A stretch of 64,000 nucleotides of DNA from Mesocentrotus franciscanus (Eukaryota > Echinodermata > Echinoidea > Camarodonta > Strongylocentrotidae). Each line of letters starts with the position of its first letter. Position 1 is the stretch's first letter. The notes below the pieces were generated by a model, which saw only the letters and a list, made by a program, of their open reading frames with translations, was not told the DNA's origin and did not search any database. Both the position numbers and the translations under genes were made by a program. Shown piece by piece: positions 1-10,509 of the stretch. Where the stretch lies: positions 13,907,699-13,971,698 of the forward strand of contig CP137683.1 of NCBI GenBank assembly GCA_037976565.1. Reading direction: 5' to 3'.

Positions 1-280
1 TGTTCCAGGCAAACCAAGGCCCTCTTATTCTTGCCACCTAAAACATTTTCAGCTTTGAAATCATCCCCAAAGAATGGAACGTATTAGAAAAATGAGAAGG
101 ATGCAATTCAAACTTCATCTCCAGTTACTTTCTAGACGTGCCAGTACCGCGTGAAAATAAGCATTACTTTCAATAAAAAATGCAATGTTTGTACACAAGA
201 CGCTGATCGAAGCATTTCATCTCCTGAAATATGTACAATTGTTAATGATTGTATTTTCCCCAATATCCATTAAAATACAG
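1..280 (+). other. Intron (D-to-T type), mucin-like gene
   Basis: This matches the intron that follows the D exon at 861-1301 (compare 1379-1654), so the window opens inside the gene. It ends in a usable acceptor at 280. Confidence 0.7.
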
Positions 281-493
281 AGACCATATCTACTGTTGTG
301 ACCACGAGTGTTGCTACCACTACAACCCCAGCAACCACTACAACTCTGGCTACCACTACAACGACAGAAAAGACGACTGCAGTTGCCACAACTGGAAGTA
401 CCGCAGCTGTCGAAGAGACAACCACCATCATGACAACGACACCTGAAGTCACCACCACTGAAACAACTACCACAATGACAACAACAACTCCAG
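281..493 (+). CDS. Exon T, left copy 1 (Thr-rich)
   Basis: 213 nt, phase 1-1. The sequence is dominated by TTTT-P/A-TTTT runs with interspersed E, K and V. This copy reads EKTTAVATTGS in its middle. Acceptor AG at 279-280, donor GT at 494. Confidence 0.75.
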
Positions 494-3400
494 GTAATCA
501 ACCTTTCCAAATCCAAATAATCACTTCATATTCCACGAGTCAAACATGAACTAAAGAGATGACAAGTTTTATATATTTGGCTGCAAATGGTATTATCATT
601 GAAGTACCTAAATGCGAAAAAAGTGTGTGTGGGTTTAGCAATGTACATGTATGATGTAGCCGCGGTCACACAAGATAATCATGTTTATATCATGCTTGAT
701 TATTTGTGCTTGTTCTGCTCTGTTCTGCTTGTTGATCAAGAATAACCCGATGTAGCATTCTGCAAATGAAAATGCGAGACAGTGCAGAAAATTTTCAGCG
801 CCACTGTGCCTAATTGATGTTTGTCTCTTTTCTTTTATGTGACATTTGATATCATGTCAGGTGATTGCGCGGACAACCTGAGCGATGATAGTGAGCCTGA
901 TCCAGTGATCACCCTCCAGACATCCGAAATGACTGAGGGCACTCAAGATCAAACTGTCACACTTTCCAGTGGGACCCCGTCCATCACCGTTCGATTCGGA
1001 AGTAGCGATTCTGGATACAAGGTCCTGACCAGAGTGACTGCCGTCACCCTCAGTTTTGTCGATCCAACAACAGGGAATACGCCCACGCAGATTCGTGTCG
1101 ACAGCGTCACTTTTTCAAATGGAACGACAGCTGAGGACATTGCTGAAGTTGGCTCGACTGGCACCACCACCGGAATGTTTAGACTTGGGGCACTCGGTGA
1201 AGAACCGGTTGACGCTATGGTCTTTACCGTGCTGGACGGTCTCTCTCAAAACACTTCTTCAGTGGACGTTGTGGTCCGATTTGATGGATGCATCAAGACA
1301 GGTGAATATTACTTTCTTCATAAAAAGTTTCCATAAGTTAATGGTTCGCATGGGCAGTATATTCTCCGGAATCTTACTCCAGGCAAACCAAGGCCCCTTT
1401 TTTGCCACCTAAAACATTTTCAGCGATGAAATCATCCCCAAAGAATGGAACGTCTTAGAAAAATGAGAAGGATGCAATTCAAACTTCATCTCCAGTTACT
1501 TTCTAGATGTGCCAGTACGGCGTGAAAATAAGCATTACTTTCAATGAAATATGCAAATGTTTTTGTCCACAAGACGCTGGTCGAATCATTTTATCTCCTG
1601 AAATATGTACAATCGTTAATGATTGTATTTTTCCAAATATCCATTGAAAAACAGAGACCATATCTACTGTTGTGACCACGAGTGTTGCTACCACTACCAC
1701 CCCAGCCACCACTACAACGCTGGCTACCACTACCACGACAGAAATGACGACTACAGTCATGACAACAGGAAGTACTACAGCTGTCGAAGAGACAACCACC
1801 GTCACGACAACGACACCTGAAGTCACCACGACTGAAACAACTACCACAATGACAACAACAACTCCAGGTATTCAACCTTTCCAAATCCAAATAAGCACTT
1901 CAAATTACCAGCGTACAACATATACAAAGTGATTGCACCTTTTATATATGGCTGGAAAGGGAATTATCTTGAAGTATATATATACAAAAAACGGGATATG
2001 GGTTTCGCAACGTATGACCGAGCTGCGGCCTCACAAAGATAACCATTTTCAGAACTTTAGATGGCGCTATTTATTTTATGCATAGTACTGTGTGCCTGAA
2101 ATTAGGCGAGGGCGTTAGCAGGGTTGGAAACAAAAATATATAAGGTGTAAAAGGTTGATAGAAAGGAATCGATATGAGAAAGCAAATCGCAATTGTTCGT
2201 ATTCGGGGGTCACTATTTCAAGAACTTTAATGCATTTTGCGAGGCTCGATGACAGATTTGAATTTAGAGTATGGAAATGCCCTTTTTTAAGGGCAGCTAA
2301 TCCATCTCAGTCGAAAAAGCAACTCCTGGACTATCTAGAGCACTTTGTTACGAGTTTGTAGTATCTAGGATAGTGGAGGTAGGCAGGCAGACGTAATAGC
2401 AAGAAAGCAGACCTGAAACGGACAAAATGGCGCCTGGACGATCGTACAAGAGTAACTTTGGAAAAATGAAGAGCCCAGTAACCACGATTGAATGCTAAAG
2501 AATATGCATAGGAAATTCGAACGGAATCGGAAAAGATGAATGGACCTAGATAGAGCTCTCAAGTACTAAAAAAGTGTGGGATTTGGGGAGAAGAAGAAGG
2601 AGAATACACATGTAGGTATACACGCTTTGAATAAGTAAAACGGCATGGACGAGGGCGTCAACGCAATACTTATTACGAAAATAATAATTCTAAAATATCA
2701 ATAACATTAAAGGTGTTACATCATAAAGCACACATGTCGGGCACATCGTGACGGTCTTGAGGCACCAACATCAGTACCCTGGTCATGGCCTAGATGCCAA
2801 ATTATAGGGCTCCAGCATATTGCGTAACCGTTAACACCTCGCTGGAGAGTGGCAAATGTGGATCAACGTCTTGCAACGTGATTTTAATATCGGACTGGGA
2901 GTCAACCATCCAAACTTTGGATTGAGAGATACAAGAATAAATCACTATACCACCACATTCCCATTTGTTCATGTTTCAGATTGTACACTCTATTTCAATA
3001 TTTTCCCCATGTTACGAAGGAGATGTTCAAAATGTTACAAAGTTTTAAACTTTATATTCATTTTCCTGTTGGTACTACACTAAAACGAATAACCCTCTTT
3101 GTACCTTTGCCTCTTTTTCAAGGGAAGTGAAAGTAGTGCCAGATTTTGATTACATTTCCACAATCCCTTATTTATGTTGAAGATCATTTCAAATTTATAC
3201 ATCACTTAAACGAATAACAATTACCCTCCTTTCTCATTCAACAGAACCAACTGAAAAGGGCGACACCGGTACGTACAAAAGTCTTATTTTTAATAAATTG
3301 TAATTTCGATTTGACTTTAATCTGGTAGGAACTCTAAGCTGGAATAACATCAGACCGGATATGGTACTTTTATATGGGAGCTTAAATCTAACGTATATCA

Positions 3401-5152
3401 CTTCGAAACCCAGATAGGCGATTTTAGTCGGACCGATCATAGAACAGTCTCTTAAATTCGGAAAGAATGTGTACATGCAAATAAACAATCGTAATTATGT
3501 CCATTACACTACGAAACGCTTTGTGAATGAACCTCTAACTTGAAAGATAACGGTCATTCCAATTAAAGTTGTTAATGCTGTTTTTGCTCCTATAGTATAG
3601 GGAATGAATACATTTTAGATAGTTACAATTTTACATTTTAAGCAGATTATTTCGTCTTCTGGAAATGACTTGATGCAATGGCATGAACTAAGAAATAACC
3701 TTATAATACCCTAGTTATTGATGTGTCTGCAAAAGGAGCCAAGATTTCGAACATCATTTTAGGTTGGTGGTATCCATATGATTTTGGATGTGGGAATGAT
3801 GGGACGTCACATAGTTTAATTCCTTAATAAGTATGTGTTGAATAACAACTTCAACTGGCATTTCTCTTGAATCGTTTTGTCCCATTCTTGTTTCCCTCAT
3901 GTCACAGAAACTACCACACAGAGGAGACGAACTACAGCTGTGACTACTCCCACCACATCAAGCAGTGAGACTACCACCCTGTCTACAACTACTTCAAGCC
4001 AAACAACGCCTGGTAGGATTTTGGAATTTTGTGTACCCTTCCTTTTTGCCTCGTAAATAACTTGTTTAGGAAATTAAAGTCAGGTGACCTTGCACATATC
4101 CGTTCCTTTCTCTATCCGCAAATACAATCAAAATGCTACCTAAATGTTACGTTCTTCTTTATTTCTGTAACGGGCATCCCGTTCACTCGAACACTTAAAA
4201 TAATTCACTTATTTTTGTTTAAAATAAGATTAGAAAACTATTGTATAGAAATATTCTGAAGGATTTCTATGTCATAGTATATGATATATTATGTATGTAA
4301 AGATATTTTGGTTATTTGTATGTTTGTAAAATGTGAGCAAAACAAATATCCAATATTGGACAATAAATTGAAATTGAATTGAAATAAAATTGAATCCAAC
4401 TTCTTACCATTTTTTTTGTCCTGATCTCCGTCTACAATGTGCCCCAATACTGGATTTCTGTCGAAGTACGCAACAGGTTCCCAGTTCTATACGCTCCGTC
4501 TACCTCATTAAAATATGAAAATTTATTTAGAATCTAGGTATCTGTAAGTAAATACAAATTCTGTTCTGCTCTGATCTGTTTGTTGATCAAGTTTAACCCG
4601 ATGTAGCATTCTGCAAATGAAAATGCGAGACAGTGCAGAAACTTTTCAGCGCCACCGTGCCTAATTGCTGTGTGTCTCTTTTCTGTTATGTGACATTTGA
4701 TATCATGTCAGGTGACTGCGCGGACAACCTGAGCGATGATAGTGAGCCGGATCCAGTGATCACCCTCCAGACATCCGAAGTGACTGAGGGCACTCAAGCT
4801 CAAACTGTCACACTTTCCAGTGGGAACCCATCAATCACCGTTGGATTTGGAAGTAGCGATGTTCGAAACAAGGTCCTGACCAGAGTGACTGCCGTCACCC
4901 TCGGTATTGTCGATGCAACAACAGGGAATCGGCCCACGCAGATTCGTCTCGACAGCGTCACTTTTTCAAACGGAACGACAGCTGAGAACATTGCTGAAAT
5001 TAGCTCGACTGGCCCCACCACCGGAATGTTTAGACTTGGGGCACTCGGTGAAGAACCGGTTGACGCTTTGGTCATTACCGTGCTGGATGGTCTCCCTCAA
5101 AACACTTCTTCAGTGGACGTTGTGGTCCGATTTGATGGATGCATCAAGACAG
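281..5152 (+). CDS. Mucin-like modular gene, left part (exons T-D-T-P-Q-D)
   Basis: Six exons can be read by splice sites and frame: 281-493 (T), 861-1301 (D), 1655-1867 (T), 3245-3268 (P), 3908-4012 (Q), 4712-5152 (D). All have AG acceptors and GT donors and all introns are phase 1, so they join in one open frame. The order matches the tandem array at 26.5-60 kb, but sequence and introns are more diverged. The product would be secreted or on the cell surface: Thr-rich segments suited to dense O-glycosylation alternate with ~147-residue D domains. No signal peptide, start codon, membrane segment or stop is in the window. The first 280 bases match a D-to-T intron, so the gene starts further upstream. 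Mucin-like is inferred from composition and architecture; I do not recognise the named gene. Confidence 0.75.
861..1301 (+). CDS. Exon D, left copy 1 (unrecognised ~147-aa domain)
   Basis: 441 nt, intact, phase 1-1. It opens with G-D-C-A-D-N-L-S-D-D-S-E and closes with V-R-F-D-G-C-I-K-T-G, giving one Cys near each end that may pair. The interior alternates short hydrophobic stretches and turns (VTLSF, FRLGAL, VDVVVRF), suggesting a beta-sandwich. Two N-glycosylation sequons are visible: NGT, and NTS near the C-terminus. The C-terminal 'strand-Gly-Cys' pattern recalls discoidin-like domains, but I cannot assign a family. Confidence 0.75.
1655..1867 (+). CDS. Exon T', left copy
   Basis: 213 nt, phase 1-1. 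It carries EMTTTVMTTGS, the T' signature of the array, and its 3' flank resembles that of the unit 7 T' exon at 56156 more than those of units 1-6. Confidence 0.75.
1868..3244 (+). other. Long T'-to-P intron
   Basis: A 1.4-kb intron with the same layout as the ~1.37-kb intron in each array unit. It has no coding potential beyond chance ORFs and ends in a polypyrimidine stretch before the P exon. Confidence 0.6.
3245..3268 (+). CDS. Micro-exon P, left copy (24 nt)
   Basis: 24 nt between a CAACAG acceptor and a GTACGT donor, phase 1-1. It encodes E-P-T-E-K-G-D-T-(G). Conservation of sequence, frame and both splice sites in nine copies supports a real exon despite its size. Confidence 0.65.
3908..4012 (+). 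CDS. Exon Q, left copy (Thr-rich with RRR)
   Basis: 105 nt, phase 1-1: E-TTTQRRRTTAVTTPTTSS followed by TTTLSTTTSSQTTP. The array copies read MSTTTIGQ where this one reads LSTTTSSQ. The basic QRRR cluster is a possible processing site (speculative). Confidence 0.7.
4102..4397 (+). mobile_element. Truncated non-LTR retrotransposon tail in Q-to-D intron
   Basis: Compared with the array copies, whose intron reads straight through (e.g. 33919-33931), this copy has ~296 extra bases. They end in ACAATAAATTGAAATTGAA and a short AATTGA-like tandem tail, typical of a 5'-truncated LINE 3' end. A four-base ATCC is repeated on each side as a possible target duplication. Confidence 0.6.
4712..5152 (+). 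CDS. Exon D, left copy 2
   Basis: 441 nt, intact, phase 1-1. It is the most diverged D in the window (VRNKVL, LGIVDATTGNRP, AEISSTGPT) and keeps both terminal cysteines and the second NTS sequon. Confidence 0.75.
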
Positions 5153-5703
5153 GTGAATATAACTTTCTCCATAAATAAGTTTTCATACGTTAATGGGTCA
5201 CATGGGCAGTATATTTTCCGGAATCTTACTTCAAGTCTTGTTCCAGACAAACCAAGGCCCTCTTGTTGAGTTAAGTTTTGAGTTTGAAGTTTTATTATCC
5301 AAACAAAAAGTACATCAATATTACAATCAAATGTGAATGTTTAACATTGAAAGGATAAATGGGACCAGAAAATAGCATTAAATGCTAATCGTGTCTGGTA
5401 CCACTAACACACAAAAGTATCACAACAATGAATGAGAACGTAATGAATAAATATGAATAACTATTGAATACACACTTAAGCTACAAACTATTCTACATCT
5501 AGGCTATAATATGATCTGTGATTAAATACAAAGCTTTGGTATTTTACACTAAATAAAAGATAAAGAATTATATAACATACTATTTACAAATAGGCAAGAA
5601 ACTTCGGTCCAAAGTTCAGAACAATTATTCTATTAACATTTGTGATATTAGAGTTCTACGAAAGCAAGACGTGGATGCTTTCTCCCGTACAGATAGGGGT
5701 AGA

Positions 5704-8482
5704 TCATTCCAAGCATGTGCCTCTGAATGACATTGAAAATTTACCCTGCGTTGTCCTTACTTTAGGCACACTCAACTTCTTACTTTCTCTTTGTCTAGTC
5801 TCATATTTGTGCTCTATGAAACAGCAATACTGAATTAGGGACTGCGGCAATTTATCATTCAATAATTGATACATAAAAACACATATAGATAGTTTATGGA
5901 GTTGATATACATTCAATAATTTTAGCTCCCTAAATATCGGTTGTGAATGAGTCCTAATTGGACTAAACGTTATAACTCTTATTGCCATCTTTTGGCTTAA
6001 TAATAAACACTTCATGTTTATTTCATAATTACTTCCCCATACCTCAACCGTAGGTCATATGCGGTTGAATTAACGTTTTGTACAGTAACAATAAAACACG
6101 CCTTGGCACAAACTGTCTTAATCTATAAAACACCAACCTTTTTCCTAATACACTTATTAACCCTTTCGATATGAGGTTTCCACGTCAAGTGTTGATCTAT
6201 ATAAATTCCTACAAATGATGCAACATCAACTCGGACTATTTCAGTCTCTGCTATTTTAGTACACCTTGAGTTACTACTGATTGCCTACTCCTCGTATTAA
6301 CAAATAATTAGTCTTTAAGAGATTCACTGTAAGTTTATTCACCTTACACCATATGGTCACCTTATCGAGATGCATATTCACTATATCCATATCAATCAAA
6401 TTCAGTCTCGGTGGAAATGTATGAAACAAATTAGAATCATCCGCAAAAAGTCTAAAATTAAAATAATTTGTTGAGTTAGGCAAATCGTTTATATACATCA
6501 AAAACAGTGTAGGTCCCAACACGGAACCCTGAGGAACGCCACATGTTATTATCTGCCTTAATGAGCTATGCCCATCATAATTCACAAACTGAAATCTACT
6601 AAAAGATAATCTTTAAACCACTGAAGAGGCAAGCCCCTTATTCCATAATGTTCTAATTTACCAGCCAATATTGCATGATCAATTGTATCAAAAGCTTTCT
6701 GGAAATCTAGGAATACACCAAGTGTTACACTGCCCTTATCCAGTGATTTAAGCACATCATTAACCAAATTAATTAAGGACAACTTAGTACTATAATGTTT
6801 ACGAAAACCATACTGGTGCTTATACAAGACATCATTCCTTTCAAAATAATCAAGTAGCCTCTTGTTTACTAATTTCTCAAATATTTTGGCCAAAAGAGGC
6901 AAAACTGAAATAGGTCTATAATTTCCTGGGACATCTTTATCTCCCTTTAAAAATCGGTGTAACTTTGGCTACTTTCATTGCCTCTGGAAACACACCGTTC
7001 AATAATGACTGATTATAAATATAAGATAATGGTTTTGCAATTACTTCAGCAGCATCCTTCAGTAATCGGGCTGGAATACCATCAAAGCCGCAAGCTTTCT
7101 TTACATTCAAAGTTAGTAAATAGTCCTTCACCTCATAATGAGTAACTGGTTCCCAAAACAAAGAGTCAACTATTCCATCACTAAGATAATCTTTAAATGT
7201 AATAACATCATCATCATTACCATTAATAGAATTAGCAAGGTTAGGCCCAACGTTAACAAAAAATTTAAAGCCTTCTGATATTTCTTTCCCTGAGGTTACA
7301 ACTTACTACCATTATCATCAACACAGAGCTTATCTACATGTGAAGTTTTACTTTACTGTTTCCACTCTTCAAAAGCTTATTTATTGACTTCCATGTTTGC
7401 GCTGTATCGCCTTTATACATTTCAAATAAATCACTGTAATATTTCCTTTTTGCATTCCTCAAAACTGTAGTTAAAACATTTCTATACGCCCTATATGTTT
7501 CAAATTATCTTCACTATAGTTTGATTTTAATACTTTACCATACAATTTATGTTTCTTTTTAATTGACTTCTTTATAGCTCTAGTCAGCCATGGTTTATCA
7601 TTTTTCCTCCTGGAAGAGTGACAATGAACAATCGGAGCATATTGATCACATATACCTATGAATGATTGTACAAATATATCATATGCCTTATTAACATCAG
7701 TACATTCATATACATTTTCCCAGGATTCCAAGCGTAGACTATCGCAAAACCGTTCTTTCTCATAGTATTTATAACTTCTATATCGTACTTCTCCTTGTGG
7801 TTGTAATTTTACTGAGCTATCTTCAAAAATAGCAAATATAGGAAAATGATCTGAAACGTCAGTTACAATTGTACCAGCACATATGCGAGCTGCATTCATA
7901 TTTGTGTAAAAATGATCAATTAAGGAACCTGACATGGGTGTTACCCTCGTAAGGGTCTTAATCAATTGATGCATCCCCAAACACACTAAGGAAGTAACAA
8001 ACATTTCAGCATTTACGCTAGGATTATACCAATATTGAAATCACCCATTAAAATACACAACTTTTTATCAACTTTAATCCTTTCTAACACAGACATTAAA
8101 CTCCCCTGAAACTGGACAATATCAGTGTTTGGTTTTCTATAAATGACACCTACAACAACGGAACAATCACCAATCTGAACCTCAAGCCATAGTGATTCAG
8201 CAAAGTCAATATCATACATCAACATTTTATATTTCAAAGAAGAATGAACATAGACTCCAACACCTCCTCCCGTACACCAGGGTCCCTACAGTTCACTTCC
8301 AAAGTATACCCATCTATCCCAAGGATATCTGCACAAGATACATTCCAGACTTCAGACAATCCAATTAAATGAAATTTTGATTTGATACATTCTTCATACA
8401 ATAATCTTAAGGCATCAATATTCTTATTTAAAGACCTAATATTTATATGAGAAATCGTAAAAGCTTTTGGAATTTTGAACAT
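5704..8482 (-). pseudogene. LINE ORF2: AP-endonuclease and reverse transcriptase, frame-broken
   Basis: Endonuclease motifs include INIRSL and LSEVW (8234-8482), GDFNI (8013-8237) and SDHFPIFA (7471-8004). Reverse transcriptase motifs include KACGFDGIPARLLK and KVTPIFKG (6937-7161), HQYGFRKHYST and FLDFQKAFDTIDH (6582-6902), then GVPQGSVLGP and the catalytic FADD box (6274-6585). A C-terminal stretch (5704-6015) has RVITFSPIRTHSQP and FMYQLLNDKLP as in CR1/Jockey proteins. The protein is split over several frames and 7162-7470 has no long open frame, so as assembled it is non-functional. A possible start lies at 8561 (MADINEDIN), soon followed by a stop. Confidence 0.8.
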
Positions 8483-8588
8483 AAACTTTTATCAAATTCA
8501 AATGGGGTTAATTCAAAGAGTCAATATCAAACAAATTAATGTCTTCGTTGATATCAGCCATTTTAACAAAAGAGCGAACATAGTAATA

Positions 8589-9068
8589 TTATGATGGTGT
8601 GAGCGAAGAAACTAGACAAGGTGCAGCGGAAGTTCTCGTACTTGATGTCCTCAACTCCGATTTCAAACAGGTCGTCAGGGAGCGGAGGATCTTAAATGAA
8701 TCATCGTTCATTTTACAGGAGACGTTTCCATTCCTAGAGGTCACCTGTTTTACACCTGGTGCACTCTTCGCTGCCATCAGGACCGCGTACCGAAGAGGGG
8801 TCAGATCTTCGTTGATGAAAACCCCCTTGTAGGAGGCCTTCCCCTTCAGCTTAAATCTGGCGCTGTACATCTCGTCTCGCTTCCGCCGGGCGATGAATCG
8901 CACCATGCATTGGCGTGGCTTCGCTGCCGATCCAGGCTTCTTCCCAAGACGGTGGCAAGACGCAACATCATCAGGCTTCAGCCCAACTCCAACTTCACCT
9001 GCTAGCTTGCATATCTTCTTTGTCATCTCCTCCTCTGAGTCTGCACTCTCCCCTTCCTGCTCTGGTAG
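8589..9068 (-). CDS. LINE ORF1 protein, C-terminal part (5' end in gap)
   Basis: Open on the minus strand from the N gap to a stop at 8589. It carries ASCHRLGKK, MVRFIARRKRDEMY, ARFKLKG and VFINEDLTPLR, a block shared by ORF1 RNA-binding proteins of many CR1/Jockey-type LINEs. The N-terminus is hidden by the gap. Its position just upstream of ORF2 fits a bicistronic LINE. Confidence 0.65.
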   Translation of the reverse strand, partial: LPEQEGESADSEEEMTKKICKLAGEVGVGLKPDDVASCHRLGKKPGSAAKPRQCMVRFIARRKRDEMYSARFKLKGKASYKGVFINEDLTPLRYAVLMAAKSAPGVKQVTSRNGNVSCKMNDDSFKILRSLTTCLKSELRTSSTRTSAAPCLVSSLTPS

Positions 9069-9568
9069 NNNNNNNNNNNNNNNNNNNNNNNNNNNNNNNN
9101 NNNNNNNNNNNNNNNNNNNNNNNNNNNNNNNNNNNNNNNNNNNNNNNNNNNNNNNNNNNNNNNNNNNNNNNNNNNNNNNNNNNNNNNNNNNNNNNNNNNN
9201 NNNNNNNNNNNNNNNNNNNNNNNNNNNNNNNNNNNNNNNNNNNNNNNNNNNNNNNNNNNNNNNNNNNNNNNNNNNNNNNNNNNNNNNNNNNNNNNNNNNN
9301 NNNNNNNNNNNNNNNNNNNNNNNNNNNNNNNNNNNNNNNNNNNNNNNNNNNNNNNNNNNNNNNNNNNNNNNNNNNNNNNNNNNNNNNNNNNNNNNNNNNN
9401 NNNNNNNNNNNNNNNNNNNNNNNNNNNNNNNNNNNNNNNNNNNNNNNNNNNNNNNNNNNNNNNNNNNNNNNNNNNNNNNNNNNNNNNNNNNNNNNNNNNN
9501 NNNNNNNNNNNNNNNNNNNNNNNNNNNNNNNNNNNNNNNNNNNNNNNNNNNNNNNNNNNNNNNNNNNN
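9069..9568. other. Assembly gap, exactly 500 N
   Basis: Fixed-size placeholder. The right contig begins one base inside an LTR and the left contig ends inside a LINE, so repeats probably caused the break. The join across it is not supported by sequence. Confidence 0.98.
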
Positions 9569-9765
9569 GTTTCAGTATCTGTAAGTTCGCATCGAGCGGT
9601 CCAATCTCACACAATTACAAAAGACTAGAGATGGACTACTATGATGATTGTGCTAACTCTCAATCTCTGAACTGATTTATTCACACCAAACTCGGTTGCC
9701 AAGGGCAATTGCGCATGCGTACAACGCTGCTACAATAATCATGAATATCATGCTATATTCATACA
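9568..9765 (-). repeat. 3' LTR (198 bp, last base in gap)
   Basis: Same sequence as 16091-16288. Contig 2 starts at its second base in + coordinates. Confidence 0.9.
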
Positions 9766-9778
9766 TCCTCCCTTTTTT
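9766..9778 (-). promoter_or_regulatory. Polypurine tract
   Basis: On the minus strand AAAAAAGGGAGGA ends exactly at the 3' LTR boundary. It would prime plus-strand DNA synthesis. Confidence 0.8.
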
Positions 9779-10509
9779 GGAAGGCAAATTAACTCTGTAT
9801 TCTTTTAGCGTGAGAAAGATATATAACGTTCATTTGTCATGTTTTATACATTTACTAGAATAAAATCATAAGCTGATTGAATTTGGTTCGTATCATCTGT
9901 AGATGTATTACTTCAGAAACTGATTAAAACCTGTTTATATACATGTAATATCATACCTCTCATTTGTCATTTGTGAACAATGTTGTACAGATTTCATCTT
10001 GTCATTAAATCGGTAATAAGACGAATAAACTGACTTTGACTCTTTTCTTTGTGTCATTCTTTTTACAACGATTGTCTCTAATATGGCATTATGACAGAAC
10101 GAATGCCTTTCATTATTTACTGATAACTCTTTTACATAATTTGCAGTCTTGTCTCAATGCATGTAAATAAAATTCACTTTCAAACTTTCCATCAATCATT
10201 AAGATAGTTTACTTGCAAATTTGTTGAACACACTTAAACAATCAACACACTATATATAATAATGTAGTTCCAACGAACTATTACAAAATGATGCAAGATA
10301 GGAACAAATCATTATGTAATTATCTTTATGCTGACTAATAGAACATTTAGAAGAATCGTTCATCTTCTAACATAATCACCAAATCTCTTTGGTGGTCTGC
10401 TTTCTGCCAGATCTTGTCTTAGTGAACGTGTTTTGTTGTTCACCTTCATTTTCCCTCTTCCTTTGATTCTTCTCCAGACTGGGGTTCTTTGTTTTTGAGG
10501 TGTGCTCTC
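9779..10509 (-). other. 3' untranslated region of the LTR element
   Basis: About 730 bp between the integrase stop and the polypurine tract. AT-rich, with no ORF or repeat worth naming. Confidence 0.55.

Larger units (their letters stand above)
5266..9068 (-). mobile_element. Non-LTR retrotransposon (Jockey/CR1-group LINE), interrupted by gap
   Basis: Read on the minus strand: ORF1 fragment, ORF2 endonuclease, reverse transcriptase, C-terminal region, then a 3' end with an AATAAA-like signal and a short ACTTCAAACTC-like tail at about 5266-5300. It is inserted in a D-to-T intron: the sequence up to 5265 matches other copies (accaaggccctctt) and then switches to the element. The 5' end is lost in the N gap. 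The domain order is that of two-ORF Jockey-superfamily LINEs; the exact clade is not resolved by eye. Confidence 0.8.

Noticed and set aside
8893..9675. Long ORFs spanning the N gap at 9069-9568
   Set aside because: Most of their length is N; only the minus-strand LINE ORF1 part has recognisable motifs.
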